A program made the translations under genes and the position numbers. Below, piece after piece: positions 47,482-60,056 of a stretch of DNA of 64,000 nucleotides; the first letter of the stretch is position 1, and each line of letters opens with the position of its first letter. The notes beneath the pieces are model-generated. The model worked only from the letters and a program-made list of their open reading frames with translations. It was not told where the DNA came from and ran no database searches. The DNA comes from Coprinus comatus (taxonomy: Eukaryota > Basidiomycota > Agaricomycetes > Agaricales > Agaricaceae), in the NCBI GenBank assembly GCA_034638255.1, contig JAWPGT010000010.1, forward strand, positions 496,001 through 560,000. The letters run 5' to 3'.

Positions 47482-48907
47482 GGTTAACTCTTTGTGTTAA
47501 TTAAATTAGGTTCCACGCTACCGGATTCTCTCGCTGCGTGTTCAGTTTAACGCCAGCGGGTGTGTCGGGTGACTCAACGTGTACTTGTAAGAATTTATTT
47601 AAGTTTAAAATATTGAAACATAGAATTTAATGAATACATACAAGTATCCATCTGGACCATATATATATTTGGAGCTATGTAGTACTTGGATGCGGGATAG
47701 GTACATGACATCTTAACACTGAAGCTTGAAGTATTCGTAATCATCAAAAAATCTAAAACATCGAAACTTCTCGCTTACCTACACTGTCGCCGCTGCGGTT
47801 ACGCCGCACCGCATAAATGTTAAATTGATGGTTATGATTCGGTCTCTCTCAGACGTATATAGTATATGTATTAATGTAAATGTAATGGTCCCGTTAGTCA
47901 TGAGTCAGGATCAAGATTTTCTTATGTGGCAATCCGGAAATCGAGATGTATACATTACACTACACTATTACTACGGACTCCGAATTTGAATCTATTGGAC
48001 AACTACATTTTGATATAGTAGTCTGTAGAAGTCTCAAGTTCGTCAGTACCGGTAATCCCTAAATATCTACTTGAGATATAGATATAGTACATATTATCGT
48101 ATGTTTTGTATGTTTTTTTTGACCGGGATATACTAGCCTTGAAACCAAAAGCCTTTTTCTAAACACATAAGATTCGTAGTGATCCGATGAAACTGGAAAC
48201 CTTGAATTCTGTGAGAGAAAAAAAATAATGTTCGTATGTATACTTCTTGTAAGGAAGTTATGAAGTGTGCAATATGTACTTTCGAGTCAGACCCTGAATA
48301 GCGAACGCAGAGCACTCTAATATAAATGATGACTCTTTTAAGATAAGATAAACAAGTCAAAATTCATCAAAACTTGAAACTTCTAAACATCTGGCAGTCA
48401 ATCCGTCAATAGTATTAGCATAACTTTCAAGTTATGTTTCGAGGAAGTGTCAACATACACCTCATGGGGTAGTAGACAATGAAGATTGAGCGTTGAGCGC
48501 CGAGTATATGACGTTGAATATGAATGATCCGATTTATATTAAAATGTTAAAATATACTATATGCATACTGATGGTTAATATATTATCCTTATGTCCTTTT
48601 TGCCCAAAGGAATGGTGATAGTGGCGATATACCCGCTTACACAATACCAAGTTGTTAAATATATATTTAAGCATGGACAATAGAGTACAACTACTAGTAA
48701 TAATAAGAGAATTCTGAATAAATAAGGCAAGTGCTTATCGGAAGGAAGTAACACAGATACGAAAAGGTGACCGGGTTCGTCTTGAAGTCCATGGGTAATA
48801 GGAGATCAGACGGTGTCGATGTCCGGGCCTTCAGGATCGCGTCCCGTTTAATGGGGATTGCAGACTGTGCAGTTTCCATCATACCATACAGCTGTACGTA
48901 GAGTGAG
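47482..48907. other. Convergent AT-rich intergenic stretch
   Basis: About 1.4 kb between the CAX and Cys-rich genes. AT-rich, no exon recognised. Open frames here are short and compositional. Confidence 0.45.
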
Positions 48908-49362
48908 TCAGCAGGCTTGAGAGCAAGGACTTCTGAACGCACTATATTGTTCAGGGAAGGATCGACTTTAAGGATTAAATAAGAAAAAATTAGCTTCGGG
49001 TTTCGATTGTTTAATGGTTGCACTGACTATTGACGACAGGTTTGGCGACATTGTGGCGGCTGGCATTGAGCAGGATGCCTTGGGCTGAACTTGCAATTGG
49101 GACTGGAGCAAATCATCTATAATTTTTGTTCGACTTATTTTCAAATAAACTGTATGTTTCCGCTGCTCACCGGTTCTTCGGGCTGTAGGACAGATGATTG
49201 TCATCGGTCAGAAAAAAAACAAACAGAAGTATTTCAGTTATTCCACATACCAAGACAAGCGCATGGCCGCAACCACGGTACATCTTGGTGACACTATAAA
49301 ACGTAATGAGTTTGTTTATACCCTTTGAAAGTAAGGTAGGCTTACTGTCTGTAGTGGCACAT
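48908..49362 (-). CDS. Tiny Cys-rich protein (72 aa), probable zinc binder of an agaric-specific family
   Basis: Five exons, none long enough to stand out alone: 49362-49346, 49293-49251, 49182-49171 (a 12-nt microexon), 49116-49028 and 48965-48908. All junctions have GT..AG, and the sum is 219 nt, in frame. The product starts MCHYRHVTKMYRGCGHALVL, continues PEEPMICSSPNCKFSPRHPA, then QCQPPQCRQTCRQYRSFPEQ, and ends YSAFRSPCSQAC. Cys and His spacing (C-G-H, C-x4-C, C-x4-C-x3-C, C-x3-C) suggests bound zinc. From memory, agaric genomes encode many such small proteins with M-C-x-x-R-x-V, C-G-H, NCKFSPxHP and QYxxFPEQYS signatures. Their function is not known to me. No signal peptide, so cytosolic or nuclear. 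Confidence 0.75.
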
Positions 49363-49908
49363 TGTTGTTACTCTGGAGCTTGTGCTGAGTGGTTAAGTTG
49401 AGAGAGAGGAGAAAATGAAACTGAGTTTGGTAAGGAAATATGAGGAGTGCAACAGAGCCTTTATATGTTTGTGGTTCTATTCTGACACCTCTTAATTGTC
49501 GAGGGATGTCGAATGAGCTCATCGAGTGAGGCATCAGCTCGTGTGAATGTAGTGTAGTATATTAAGATGTGTCAAATACACATTATTGAACGATTATATC
49601 CAGTGAGACACAGAAGTGTTGTCGAGCGCTGAGAGTAGGCCAATTATGTCCGAATTGACAATCCGTGCTGGGAATGCCAATGAGTCAAGATAACCGAAAA
49701 GGCCAAATTGCGGACGCCATTGTTCGCGGAGAATGCCTGGATGTAGCAGAGTGCCTCAAACAGATATTGGTATCCAATAGTACAACAAGTGAGCTGATGA
49801 GGACGAAAGCTGGAACATGCAATCTTGGATTGTTCCGAGTCGCTGTATTCAGATGACATCATTTCCCAGGGTAATTGAGTGACTTGAGTCTTGCTAACTC
49901 GAACCATC
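49363..49908. promoter_or_regulatory. Divergent intergenic region between Cys-rich gene and Rho GEF gene
   Basis: About 550 bp holding both promoters. No exon recognised. Confidence 0.4.
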
Positions 49909-52900
49909 ATGGCCTACCACCCTCCGCGTTCAACGTCTTCCATTCCGACAGGTGTAAGGCGCCCAGATGATCCAAACCAGATGCATATATTTCCAGAGAC
50001 TGGCCCATCTCTCTCCAACCCATGGGATAACTTATCGCATGACTTAAACAATAGACCCCGCCTGCGTTCCATGCATGAACCACCGGGATATACAAATGAT
50101 ACCGGAGTATCAGATACAGATTTTCGTATGCCATTCCCCGAGCCGCAAACATCCTATGCAACAAACCATCTATCCCCAACTCCGCAATCATCACAACACC
50201 CCAGCTTGCGTCCGCGTCATCACAGTGACTCCGGGAGATATGTCCCCGTGGCTGTACCTCTTCACCGCGATAGCTCTCATCATTCTGATGCTTCTATCCC
50301 CACATATCACGACCAACAAGAACCCGAATATTATCCCGAAGTCCGTTACCTCTAAATCACCTACTACTATTGATGGCTAACGGATATTACAGTTGCAAGG
50401 GGATGATTCGGATCAGATCTCAAATGCGATGCCTACGTTGGAGTATGTCCGATGATGCGCAAGCGTTTAATGCTTTTTTTTGATCATATGTACATAGCGT
50501 ATCTTTGAACGATCTTCTTGAACGCTTTCAGCAAGGGAAATTAAAAGCTGAAGACCAAGAATGGCACAAACTTGCCCCAAAAGAAGCACAAGAAGCTTTG
50601 GGAAAGAAAGAGGTCCAAAGACAATCTGTCATGTTTGAGATCATCAAGGGGGAATATGACTATGTTAGCGATCTAGAGGCAGTTGAGCAGGTAATGATGT
50701 TATCCAGTCGCCGTACCGTGTTTGATCCTTCCATATATTTATAGCTATTTATTGACGGTCTCCGTCAAGCTCAGCCACAGATCATTCAAGGCACGAATTT
50801 CCAGGCATTCATTAATGAAGTTTTCGGGAATTTAACTGAAATTCTTCAATTTCACAAGAAGATGCTCAAGGCGTTGTTTAGACGTCAACTTGAGCAACAC
50901 CCCTTCGTATTGAGCGTGGCCGATATCATACTTGACAGTAAGTTACTAATGTCCAACAATATATACGATTCATCGGAGGCTCATACCCTGTAAAGCGACC
51001 ATCAGAACCGATTTCAGGTTGGCCTATGAAACCTACATCAAACATTATCCACTAGCGGAATCTCATCACAGGAATGAATTGAAGCGGAATCGTGCCTATG
51101 AGACTTTCGTTCAATCAATCATCTCAAATAATCCTCGGATTCGCAAACGGGATCTTATCACTTTTCTGTCAAGACCTGTGACACGCCTACCTAGACTGAA
51201 TCTCTTACTGGAACAAACACTAAAAATGACAGAAGTTGAACATGGACATCCTGATCTGGAGACCCTTCCTATCATCTTGGGGATCTTAAAAGATTGCATT
51301 AAAAGTACACAACCAGGCATTGAAGCTGCTGAAAGTAAGGTAAAGTTCTGGGCTTTATGCGAGAGTCTTGTATATCAGAAAGGAGAGATTATCGTGAGTG
51401 AAGTGACACCTCATCTTCTGTATCTAAGAGCTTTGAGTAATAGGATTTGGATTTATATGACGAGAGCCGTACACTTGTCTATTCAAGTCCGGTTTCAAGA
51501 AGAATACGGTCAGACACTGGGTTTCAGAACTGGAGTGATCTCCATGCATCATTGCTAGATAATTATTGTTAGTTTCGTCGCCTAGGTTGTGGTTAAACTA
51601 ATTCCTATATCAGTTCTCCTCACAGTAGAAGAAAAACGGGTCAACAACATCGTCAGGCGTCATCTGATGTCACGCGCAAGTTTTCCAGTCCCTTGTCTCA
51701 TATCCATCACTTAACTTGAAAATGTAGCCTCTACATCTTTCTTATCTACGGCTCGGAAGTTTTGATGACCCACCAGAAACACGCAAGGAGAAAAATCAAG
51801 ATGGTCGATTATTGGACTCTTTGCGCTCTTCGACTATTTCGGTTTTCCCATTTACAATTTATCACTCTATTAGCCGATCTACCCGGCGATATACTCTGTA
51901 TGTCACCTCGGAATCCCAGCGCAGCCATTGGAAATCAGCGCTCGTTGATGCCATCGCTATACATCGTGCTAGGGAAGACTCCAATAAGGTATATATCCTT
52001 TTATAGATTAGTAGACTGAATACTTACTCACAACAGTGGTTTGAACCGGAGAAAATATCTGACAAATACTTCAAGATAATAGGTCAGAACACTACATCTG
52101 CCCCTAGTCGGGTTACATCTGCGGCTTCTTTTAGTGAGTGCTTGGGGAAAAAACCGTAAATATCTAAATAACAAATTTCACATCACCAGTCATTGCAGAC
52201 CGCAAATTTGTAGCAATCGGATGCTCCACAGGGATCTTTATATCTATTTTTGGCACAGAAAGTTGTATATGCATGCTTGTCTGAACCATTCGCTGATATG
52301 GGTACAGATTTTAAAAAGGTTCTACGCCACTCGAATCCAAAATACATTACCGCTCTACAGATATGCAACAAATTTATCGTTCATTCCGATTCTGTGCTTG
52401 TTTCATATCCGTTGGATGCATTGGCACGCATAGCTCTTGACTCGAACTCGTCTAAAACAATAGACGACGCAGTAGAGAGAATCAACGGAAGCGATACTAA
52501 TATTGTGCTTGCTAAATGTGTACAAGTCGGTCAAAAAATTATTTGTATGTTACACTAATTTTCTAGATGAGCACATTTATAACTCTTTGGTACAGTGGTC
52601 TACGCAAGTAAAAGGCGCCTTAGTTCGTCGCTGAAGCTGCAAGTTTTGGAAGCTGTTTCAACTAGAAATGAACATACTTCACAGGATCGTTCACGGCAAT
52701 CAAACATTTCGTTCAAACCACTGGGAGAGGTATGTGGATTCAAATGTGATTCATCACATTTTTCTCATATCGTTTCAGCCAGGATTTATCCCCAAAGATG
52801 CATATGATATCACATCTTTGACCAAGAGCATTGGTATTTGCACCAAGGATGGCATCGCGATCGGCAATCCATTAAAGTAAACCCATACCGCCCAATTTAC

Positions 52901-53503
52901 ATTATCTCCTGTTTCTAAACATTTTCAAGCTTTTCGGGATCTCCGGTGGTCTTGATTCCCAATACACAAGACGCAGCAATAAGTCTACCAATGTCGGATC
53001 TTAAGACTCGTTTGAGCGAGGCTAGACCAATATATATTGTTCGTGTAGATGCAAATGAGCTTCTCGTGATATATGACGGTATGTGAACACTGCGCTTCTT
53101 TTATTAACCACCTCCTGACACTATTTGTCACCCGCTTGCAGTGATTGGTGTATATATTACAAAGCAAGGTGTTCCAACTCGGTCCTGCGGATACATCAAA
53201 TGGGAAACACCAGCCAGCGCAGCAGCACACAGAGGAAACCACGTCCTTTTAATCTCACTTAACTCAATCGAAATAAGGACTATAGCTACTGGAAAAGTAG
53301 TGCAAGTGATCGAAGGAAAGGACATTCGATTGTTGTCTGCTGGATTGTCATCAAGTAGTAATAGCAAGGAAGATCCTATCTTGGTTGCTATGAGAGGTGA
53401 GGACGATCGCACTGATAAACTTCTGCAATTGGTGGAAACGACCGAGTATATTCCACAAAGTTCTTCTACAGATCCGTTTATGTGGGAAGAGTGGGATATG
53501 TGA
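49909..53503 (+). CDS. Rho1 guanine nucleotide exchange factor with DH, PH and CNH domains (Rom1/Rom2-like)
   Basis: Activates Rho1 GTPase in cell-wall integrity signalling at the plasma membrane. The disordered Pro/Ser/His-rich N-terminus (MAYHPPRSTSSIPTGVRRPD) is followed by WHKLAPKEAQEALGKKEVQR and the DH domain: QSVMFEIIKGEYDYVSDLE (CR1), FRLAYETYIKHYPLAESHHR, then RKRDLITFLSRPVTRLPRLN (CR3) and LLLEQTLKMTE. A PH-like segment (LSYLRLGSF, YTLYVTSESQRSHWKSAL) leads to the C-terminal CNH domain, with ADRKFVAIGCSTGIF, VLRHSNPKYITALQICNKFI, YPLDALARIALDS and RGNHVLLISLNSIEIRTIAT. It ends FMWEEWDM at 53503. No DEP domain was seen, unlike yeast Rom2. About fifteen introns. Confidence 0.9.
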
Positions 53504-53892
53504 TTTCAAGTTTTAAACATACATAAGTGATTGGTTTATCATATTTCAATGTTTCACCGTCTCCATCTATCAGAATCTATCGTATTGCTTAACGGACAAA
53601 GTGTTGAATGGTAGATAGTTTGCAATCTTTGAAAACCGAGTGTTAACTTCTTGCTACGAAACAAGAATGGTGATACTTTGATGGGGTGTATATGCGTATA
53701 CACGGCACAGTTTTCAAATATTTAGAGTTCAACGTCCAATGTTCAGCACTGAGATTATATCCCATCAAATTTTCAAGTCGCAAGTTCTACTCATATCTCA
53801 AACACACAGTGATCAAGATTCAACAATTCAAGGGTATTGTACAATGTTTTGGCTAATCAGAAAGGGAGAGTTGTGCTATTTCCGACCGTGAT
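53504..53892. other. Convergent intergenic stretch
   Basis: 3' flanks of the Rho GEF and lactonase-like genes. Nothing recognised. Confidence 0.5.
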
Positions 53893-55610
53893 CTATTTCC
53901 TCACGAAAACAGTCATTCCTTGAAGATTATTTGTGCCTGAAGGTCCGGTATTTCGTCAGAGTCTGAAAGATTGTAGTGAAAGGTAAGAGAGCTGACTAAT
54001 TTTCAATCCAGCAGCTTGAGCTGGCCCAGCAATGTCAATGCGTTGGATGTTGGTAGTTTTCCCTGGAGCATCCAATGACAATACGTCAATTGCTGAAGCC
54101 CCCGGAGAAAGGATATAGAGGAAGCTAGAAAAATTGTATAGGAGCCGCCAATCAGAAATTGCGAATTTCATTATATTGACAATTACTCACTCATTGCTAC
54201 TCAAAGATGCAATATCAACATCAATTGTAGAGGATTGGTTTGCTTGAGGGTGTTGCTATCGAAAGGGAAAAATATGAATTCCCCAACTCAATTCCAATGT
54301 CATCGCGGCTTGGCTTACCTGTACAATTTGAGGAGACAAATCATCACCTAAACTGACTTCTGTGACAATAGAGGTACCAATATCAGTCATATAGATACTC
54401 TTGGTCCTTGGACTGAACGCAGCCCAACAAACGGCAGTTTGACCTGCAACAGCATTGGCAGAAGATTTGTCGGTAGAGTTATCACCTCCTGATTGCGCAT
54501 TCAAGTCCAAGATATCAAAACCAATTCCAGCATCAGTTGCGACAATAGCGTTCTTTCCTGGAATTACTGCCATTCCAAATGGCAGTAAACCACCCTGTGG
54601 TGGAGCCACGGAGTTGAAGTTTTCAGAAAGAGAACCATCATTCTGCATATCCCAAACTGCGAAAAAGCCGGGTTGTGGGGGAACACCTTTGATGGAAGCT
54701 ATGAGTTGTGTTCCATCTTCAGTGAAGACGAGGTGACTAGCGCTACCAGCAGGACCTGTAGCAGGACTTGTCTGATTCAAGCCTAATGATCGAACAGTGT
54801 TTCGAATCGGAACTAAGCCTTTTTGTTGGTCGACTGTATAGCAACTACAAAGAGGTCGTTGTAAGTGTCGGGTTTTTTTTTACTACAATGTTGATATTAT
54901 TTTTACCTGATACCATTGGATGCTCCACCGTTAAGTACACAGGCAGTGTTTCCAGCTTTGTTGAGAGCAACGGATACGGGAAATTCTCCTCCACTTGATA
55001 TCGGCTTACCCATCATCTTGATATTGGTGGGATCGTTGGGATTGATATTAAACACTGATACGGTATTGGATCCAGGCTGTTGAAATGATTGTTAGATGGA
55101 TAATGATTTGTATTGGAGGTATTTATTTTTATGAATGTACTAACGTTGACTGCGACCAATGTATTTCCAGAGACTTTCACAGCTCCTTGGCTGAAAAGTG
55201 GATCAGGACCGTCAGGATCGGTAATACCATGAGCACCAAGACCTCCTGCATCTACGGCTCTTCTTAAATTCTACAAAATAAGAATTCGATCACCAATATA
55301 AGATTTTTATAGTGATTTTTTGATGGTTGTAAATTTGCCTACCAACTTTCCATCAGAACCTATATCTGCAGCCACGATAAAATTACCAGTAGGCTCATTG
55401 GTGAGAACTGTGTTCGCATCAGATGGATACGGTCAGAACAGATACGGCAGCTCGTTATGTAATATACTTACAGTATGCTGCACCAACGGACCTGCCCCTG
55501 GCAGTGCCCATCTCTTTGCGTTGCCTGGAAAAAATTGGGCCTGCAGTGACACTCACAGCTGGCATCAAGATTGGCAAGATAGCTAAGACGAGCTTAATTG
55601 TGAACTGCAT
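53893..55610 (-). CDS. Secreted lactonase-fold beta-propeller (carboxymuconate cyclase-like)
   Basis: Signal peptide (QFTIKLVLAILPILMPAVSV) then a lactonase-type seven-bladed propeller: AAY-FLTNEPTGNFIVAADI (intron inside), AVDAGGLGAHGI, NPGSNTVSVFNINPND, GEFPVSVALNKAGNTACVLN, ASHLVFTEDGTQLIASIKG, GLLPFGMAVIPGKNAIVATD, CWAAFSPRTKSIYMTDIG and FLYILSPGASAIDVLSLDAP. The family is annotated as 3-carboxymuconate cyclase/6-phosphogluconolactonase-like, but the secreted fungal members have no proven substrate. The 3' end needs a 57-nt intron (GTCAGC donor, CTTCAG acceptor) to reach NNLQGMTVFVRK and stop at 53893; unspliced, it would stop at 53956. About six introns. Confidence 0.8.
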
Positions 55611-56075
55611 TTTGATGGTTTATGCCAAAACCTGTCAAAGGTGAAAGAAGAAGAAACGAAAAAGGGAAAAAGAAAGTGGGTCGCAAGCGACAGAAAGAAT
55701 GAATACTGAAATTTTCAAAAAAGTGAAGACGTCTTTTATAACAACCTTGTGAGCTTTATAGTTATAGTGTTTCCATGGTCGTGGCAATATATGATGATCT
55801 TTTTCCTATGTAATCACCAGCATCCAGTGTTGTTTCAGCTGTCGCATAGTTGCAAAACTCAATTCGGAGTCTGACAATTGTTGGGAACTTTGTTGACCTT
55901 GTTTCGTTGGAGACCGTGACCCTGGGAACGATCCCCTACGATCTCCGTGCACGTGGAGGAAATTGACCCCTGTGCGGTATGTATGTGGCCAGATCAATTG
56001 ATCACTGGGCTATTTTTGACATGTGCATCCCCAATTGATTACCTCTTGGTCCTCGTTCTCTGAGCTGCCAACACA
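55611..56075. promoter_or_regulatory. Divergent promoter region with TATA box for the lactonase-like gene
   Basis: 465 bp between the two start codons. On the minus strand TATAAAAG at 55733-55740 lies about 125 nt upstream of the lactonase ATG. Confidence 0.45.
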
Positions 56076-58441
56076 ATGGCTACTCAGCTTCTCAAACACA
56101 TCCTCAGCGGACCACAAACAATGTCTACATCTCCCATTCCTCCTGGAAAAGACCTCAAGTTCTTTCAACCCAAGAAGAATACTGTCCTTGTCTCTCATGG
56201 TCGCCCTCCTTGGTGATGTTGTTTCTTGATTATGTTGACTTACTCCTGACTGTGTCGTTCTACATATGCTAGGTACGGAGAGGATGGAAAGCGTATTGGA
56301 GATGCGTTTGTAATTGGTGTAGCAGGTTGGTTGTGTGTTAACAATCCATAAGCAATCTGCTCATCTACGTCAGGTGGTTCTGCTAGTGGAAAGGTCAGAA
56401 TTGTCCGGTCAGCTCATATTGTCGTGTTTAACATTGCATTCTCTAGACACACGTCGCCAGAGAAATTGTTCGTGCGTTAGGGTCCATCCCCACTGTCATT
56501 ATTCTCTCCCAGGTCTGTTCCTGAATTGACACCAGCCTCGCAACATACACTGAAACTGAATTGTTCAAACTTCATTATGCAGGATAGTTTCTACAAGCGC
56601 CTCTCACCAGAGCAAGTGGCCTTGGCTCACGCCAACATGATGGACTTTGACCACCCTGATGCTATAGACATGCCTATGTTCGCGTCCGTATGTTGGCTTT
56701 GCTCCCACTCCTTTTCGTGCCACTCACTTTGAAAAGTGTCTAGCGGATCTTAAACAATGTCAACAATCCAACATTCCGGTTTATTCTTTCTCAGAACATC
56801 AACGATTACCAGAGACAAAATACCTCTATGGTGGAACAGTCATCATCGGTGTGTATACAAATGTCCTAGAAGAGAATATTAAAAACTCATGGTTCATATG
56901 TCTAGCTGAGGGCATAATGTCACTGCATGACCCGGCCCTCCGAGCATTGTATGATTTAAAGGTAAGTTTCACCATACCTTACCATATTTTGAGTAACATA
57001 TGAGATAATAGGTGTTTGTTCAATGCGACTCCGACTTAATGCTTGCACGTCGGATCAAACGAGATGTGGGTGAACGCGGACGCAGTGTTGAAGGTGTTCT
57101 AGATCAGTAAGGGTTCTTGCTCTCATTACGTTTAGCACAAGCCTCTCAACTCATTTTCAAGGTATCTCCGTTTCGTGAAGCCTTCTTATGATAACTTTGT
57201 ACGGCCCACGGCGGCTTATGCAGATATTGTGAGTAAATTCACAGCTCCTCAACCGGTGTCGATCCCATGTTTGTAAATGATGGGCAATTATACATAGATC
57301 GTTCCAGGTTCAAATAACACAGTTGCCATAGAGTTGATATGTACGCATATACGTCGTCAACTACAAGGTCGTGCCAACCAATTTCGAGAGAAGATAGCAA
57401 TGCCACGTTCTCCGGCTTCTCCATATCATTGGCCGCCAACGGCCGGGGATCTCAATTTAACCGTTCTTCCCACAACTAAGCAACTTGAGGTAAGTATCTT
57501 AAGACTGAATTCAGTTCGTTCCTGATGCATATATACAGGGAATTCTTACATTTTTACGAGACCGAAACTGTGGTCGACAAGATTTCGTATTCTTTGTTGA
57601 TCGCTTGTCTACTCTTTTGGTTGAACATGCTTTCCAACATCTACCCTACATTGACAAAACAGTCATTACACCAGTTGGTGTGGAAGCCAAAGGAAAGAAG
57701 CTCGATGCGAAGGTAAACCAATATTTGCTGTCAAAACCAAAACCCATTGAATCTAACGACATTTCTCTAGTACATATGCGGTATTTGCATTCAGAGATCG
57801 TTAGTGACTGTCTAGCTCATCTTAATAAATAAACTGACTTTATTTCTCTCTCTTGACAGTGGTGGTGCACTTGAACGAGGGTTCCGACGAGTCATCCGAG
57901 ATGTTCCAGTGGGATCCCTACTCATTCAGTCTGATGCAGTCTCGGGCGAACCTATGTGTTTGCAAGTGATGCTCCCGTCGTACATTCGGTATCGAGATAC
58001 CGCGGTAGACACATGGGTCTTCCTCCTAGATGCTCAGGTACGTTAAAGCAAAAACTGTGATGTGTTGTACTAACATGATTCCTTGGAACCAAAGATTGGA
58101 ACAGGGGCAGCCGCATTTATGTCTATTCGTATCCTCCTTGATCATGGCGTTCGTGCTGATCACATAGTGTTTGTGGCCTTCCTAGTAGCTCGCGGAGGTG
58201 GTGTCTCTGCACTTCAAAAAGCTTTCCCAGAAGTTAGGATTGTGTGTGCTGCTGTGGACGACGAAATGGAAGAAGGTTGGCTCGAAGGGGTACAAGACGA
58301 CATCACAAATCCATCAGGTGTAGGAAGGAAGATTTGGATCATGCAACCAGGGATGGGCCAAATAGGTATGGCATTCGTCACTCATGACATTTACATTCCA
58401 TGTTGATGCTGGTTTTTTTAGGTGATCGATATTATTTATAG
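56076..58441 (+). CDS. URK1: Uridine/cytidine kinase with C-terminal UPRT-like domain
   Basis: Phosphorylates uridine and cytidine in pyrimidine salvage. ATG at 56076 (MATQLLKHILSGPQTMS). Kinase half: P-loop GVAGGSASGKT-HVAREIVRA (intron inside), ILSQDSFYKRLSPEQ, NMMDFDHPDAIDMPMF, GGTVIIAEGIMSLHDPAL, QCDSDLMLARRIKRDVGERG and NFVRPTAAYADIIVPG. C-terminal UPRT-like half: ILTFLRDRNCGRQDFVFFVD, RSGGALERGFRRVIRDVPVG, SLLIQSDAVSGEPMCLQVML and the PRPP-loop position DAQIGTGAAAFM, then FPEVRIVCAAVDDEMEEGW. The last exon is only a few codons (IGDRYYL) with stop at 58439. Bifunctional layout as in yeast Urk1, though the PRPP loop is not a standard uracil phosphoribosyltransferase loop. About fifteen introns. 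Confidence 0.93.
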
Positions 58442-58754
58442 AGAAATATTTTGTTCCATCTCTACATTCCAACATCACATACCACAAAGAATTTAACACG
58501 CTTGCTTCATTCATTCATACTTTCCCATAGCTTTTTGTTCTTAACCTTATGACCACCCGGTCAGTCGGTTCGTGTATGGTTACGGCGAACCTTCGGAAAC
58601 AGATCAGCGGCCCGGCAAAAACACCCTTTCACCTTGTCAAGTTATTTTAACCTCGTGATACCGATACCTCGCATCTTGAAGTCTTCTGAGAATATATATA
58701 AAGAATGTCGAAACCAATAAATATCCCGAAGTGCTGCTAATCACGCTGCACAAC
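58442..58754. promoter_or_regulatory. Intergenic stretch with TATA box of the CE12 esterase
   Basis: The TATATATAAAG stretch at 58693-58703 lies about 55 nt upstream of the ATG at 58755. Confidence 0.5.
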
Positions 58755-59949
58755 ATGTTGTCCACACTCTTCATTTACTACTGTCTGTCACTATTGTTGA
58801 TTGGAGTCAAAGCTGCACCTTCAGCGATTGTACCAACTTCGTTTGTATTGGTCGGTGATAGCACTACAGCAAATGGGTAACTCACCCCTTTAATTCTCCC
58901 TCATCCTTTTACCTCATCTTTTTGATATGATAGATTGTTGACATTTTTTTTATTTTGTGTGTTTACATAGGACTACCGAGAATAGTGGAGGTTGGGGAAA
59001 TGGATTTTGTGGTTCTACAATTACTGGAAACATAGCATCATTGGCAACCGGTACTCCTTGTATCAACACAGCTAAAAATGGTGCTACTACAGGTACATTC
59101 GTTGCTAATGGGTAAGTGTCCTATGAGCTTTCCTTCTTAACCCCTTCAACTTAAAACCTCAACCCTAATATTCGCTTTTTCAAAAATTTAGTTACTGGGC
59201 CATCTCAATTTCAGCCATCAAAAACGAAATAGCTAAAGGACGTCGAACATTCGTAACCATTCAATTCGGACATAACGATCAAAAAATAGCAACTCCTGAA
59301 TCTATGGGTACTAATCTAACTGCTATGGTTAAGGAGGTTAAGAATTTGGGAGCTGTACCGGTTTTAGTTACTAGTTTGACGAGAAGAAGTTTTAATTCGA
59401 ATGGAAAGATTTCGGATGCTTTAGGTCCTTGGAGTGATCGTATGTCACTATTTTTTATTTATTTATTTATCTAACATTACTTTTGCTTTTCGTTTTGGCT
59501 ATGGGACGAATTATTGTTGATAGAGACAAAACTCGTTGCACAACAACAAGGGATCCATGTTTTGGATTTACACGGAGATTCTATTAAATATGCAAGTATT
59601 TTATTTGTTTTCAAATAGTTTATACTTATAAATTTCATCCAGGTTGAGGCTATTGGTCCTGATGCGGCTCATAGATTGAACAGAACCCCCACTGATAATA
59701 CTCGTACGTGATTATTATAAATGCGCTACCACTTCGTTTTACATATTCTTCTTAGACCTCAATGTCAATGGGACAACTGTGTTTGGAAGGTAATGTATCA
59801 TCTTTTTTTTAAAAAGTCTATGGGTGCTTATGGTAAATATCTACAGGATGGTGGCTGACTTGATCAATACCAGCTTCCCGGGAGAACTGCCAGTGATCGC
59901 CAACCAGAAGCTTTCTTCTGATATAAAGAATGGGATTCCCTCGTTCTAG
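58755..59949 (+). CDS. Secreted rhamnogalacturonan acetylesterase (CE12, SGNH fold)
   Basis: Removes acetyl groups from pectic rhamnogalacturonan. Signal peptide (LSTLFIYYCLSLLLIGVKA). Block I FVLVGDSTTANG carries the catalytic Ser; then GGWGNGFCGS, CINTAKNGATTGTF, FVTIQFGHNDQK (block III), PVLVTSLTRRSF, THVLDLHGDS-like IHVLDLHGDSIKY, and the catalytic Asp/His in TDNTHLNVNG near 59690-59765. Stop at 59947-59949. Six introns or so, all in frame. With the GH5 endoglucanase, it points to a plant-cell-wall-degrading lifestyle. Confidence 0.9.
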
Positions 59950-60056
59950 ATTGAACTGGTTATTGAGTAAAAGGTAGTGAAGGTTCAAGTATATGTTTAT
60001 TGAGATTATACAATAAACGAGGTGGTTATATATGCAAGAATTGAAATTGCCTTCTA

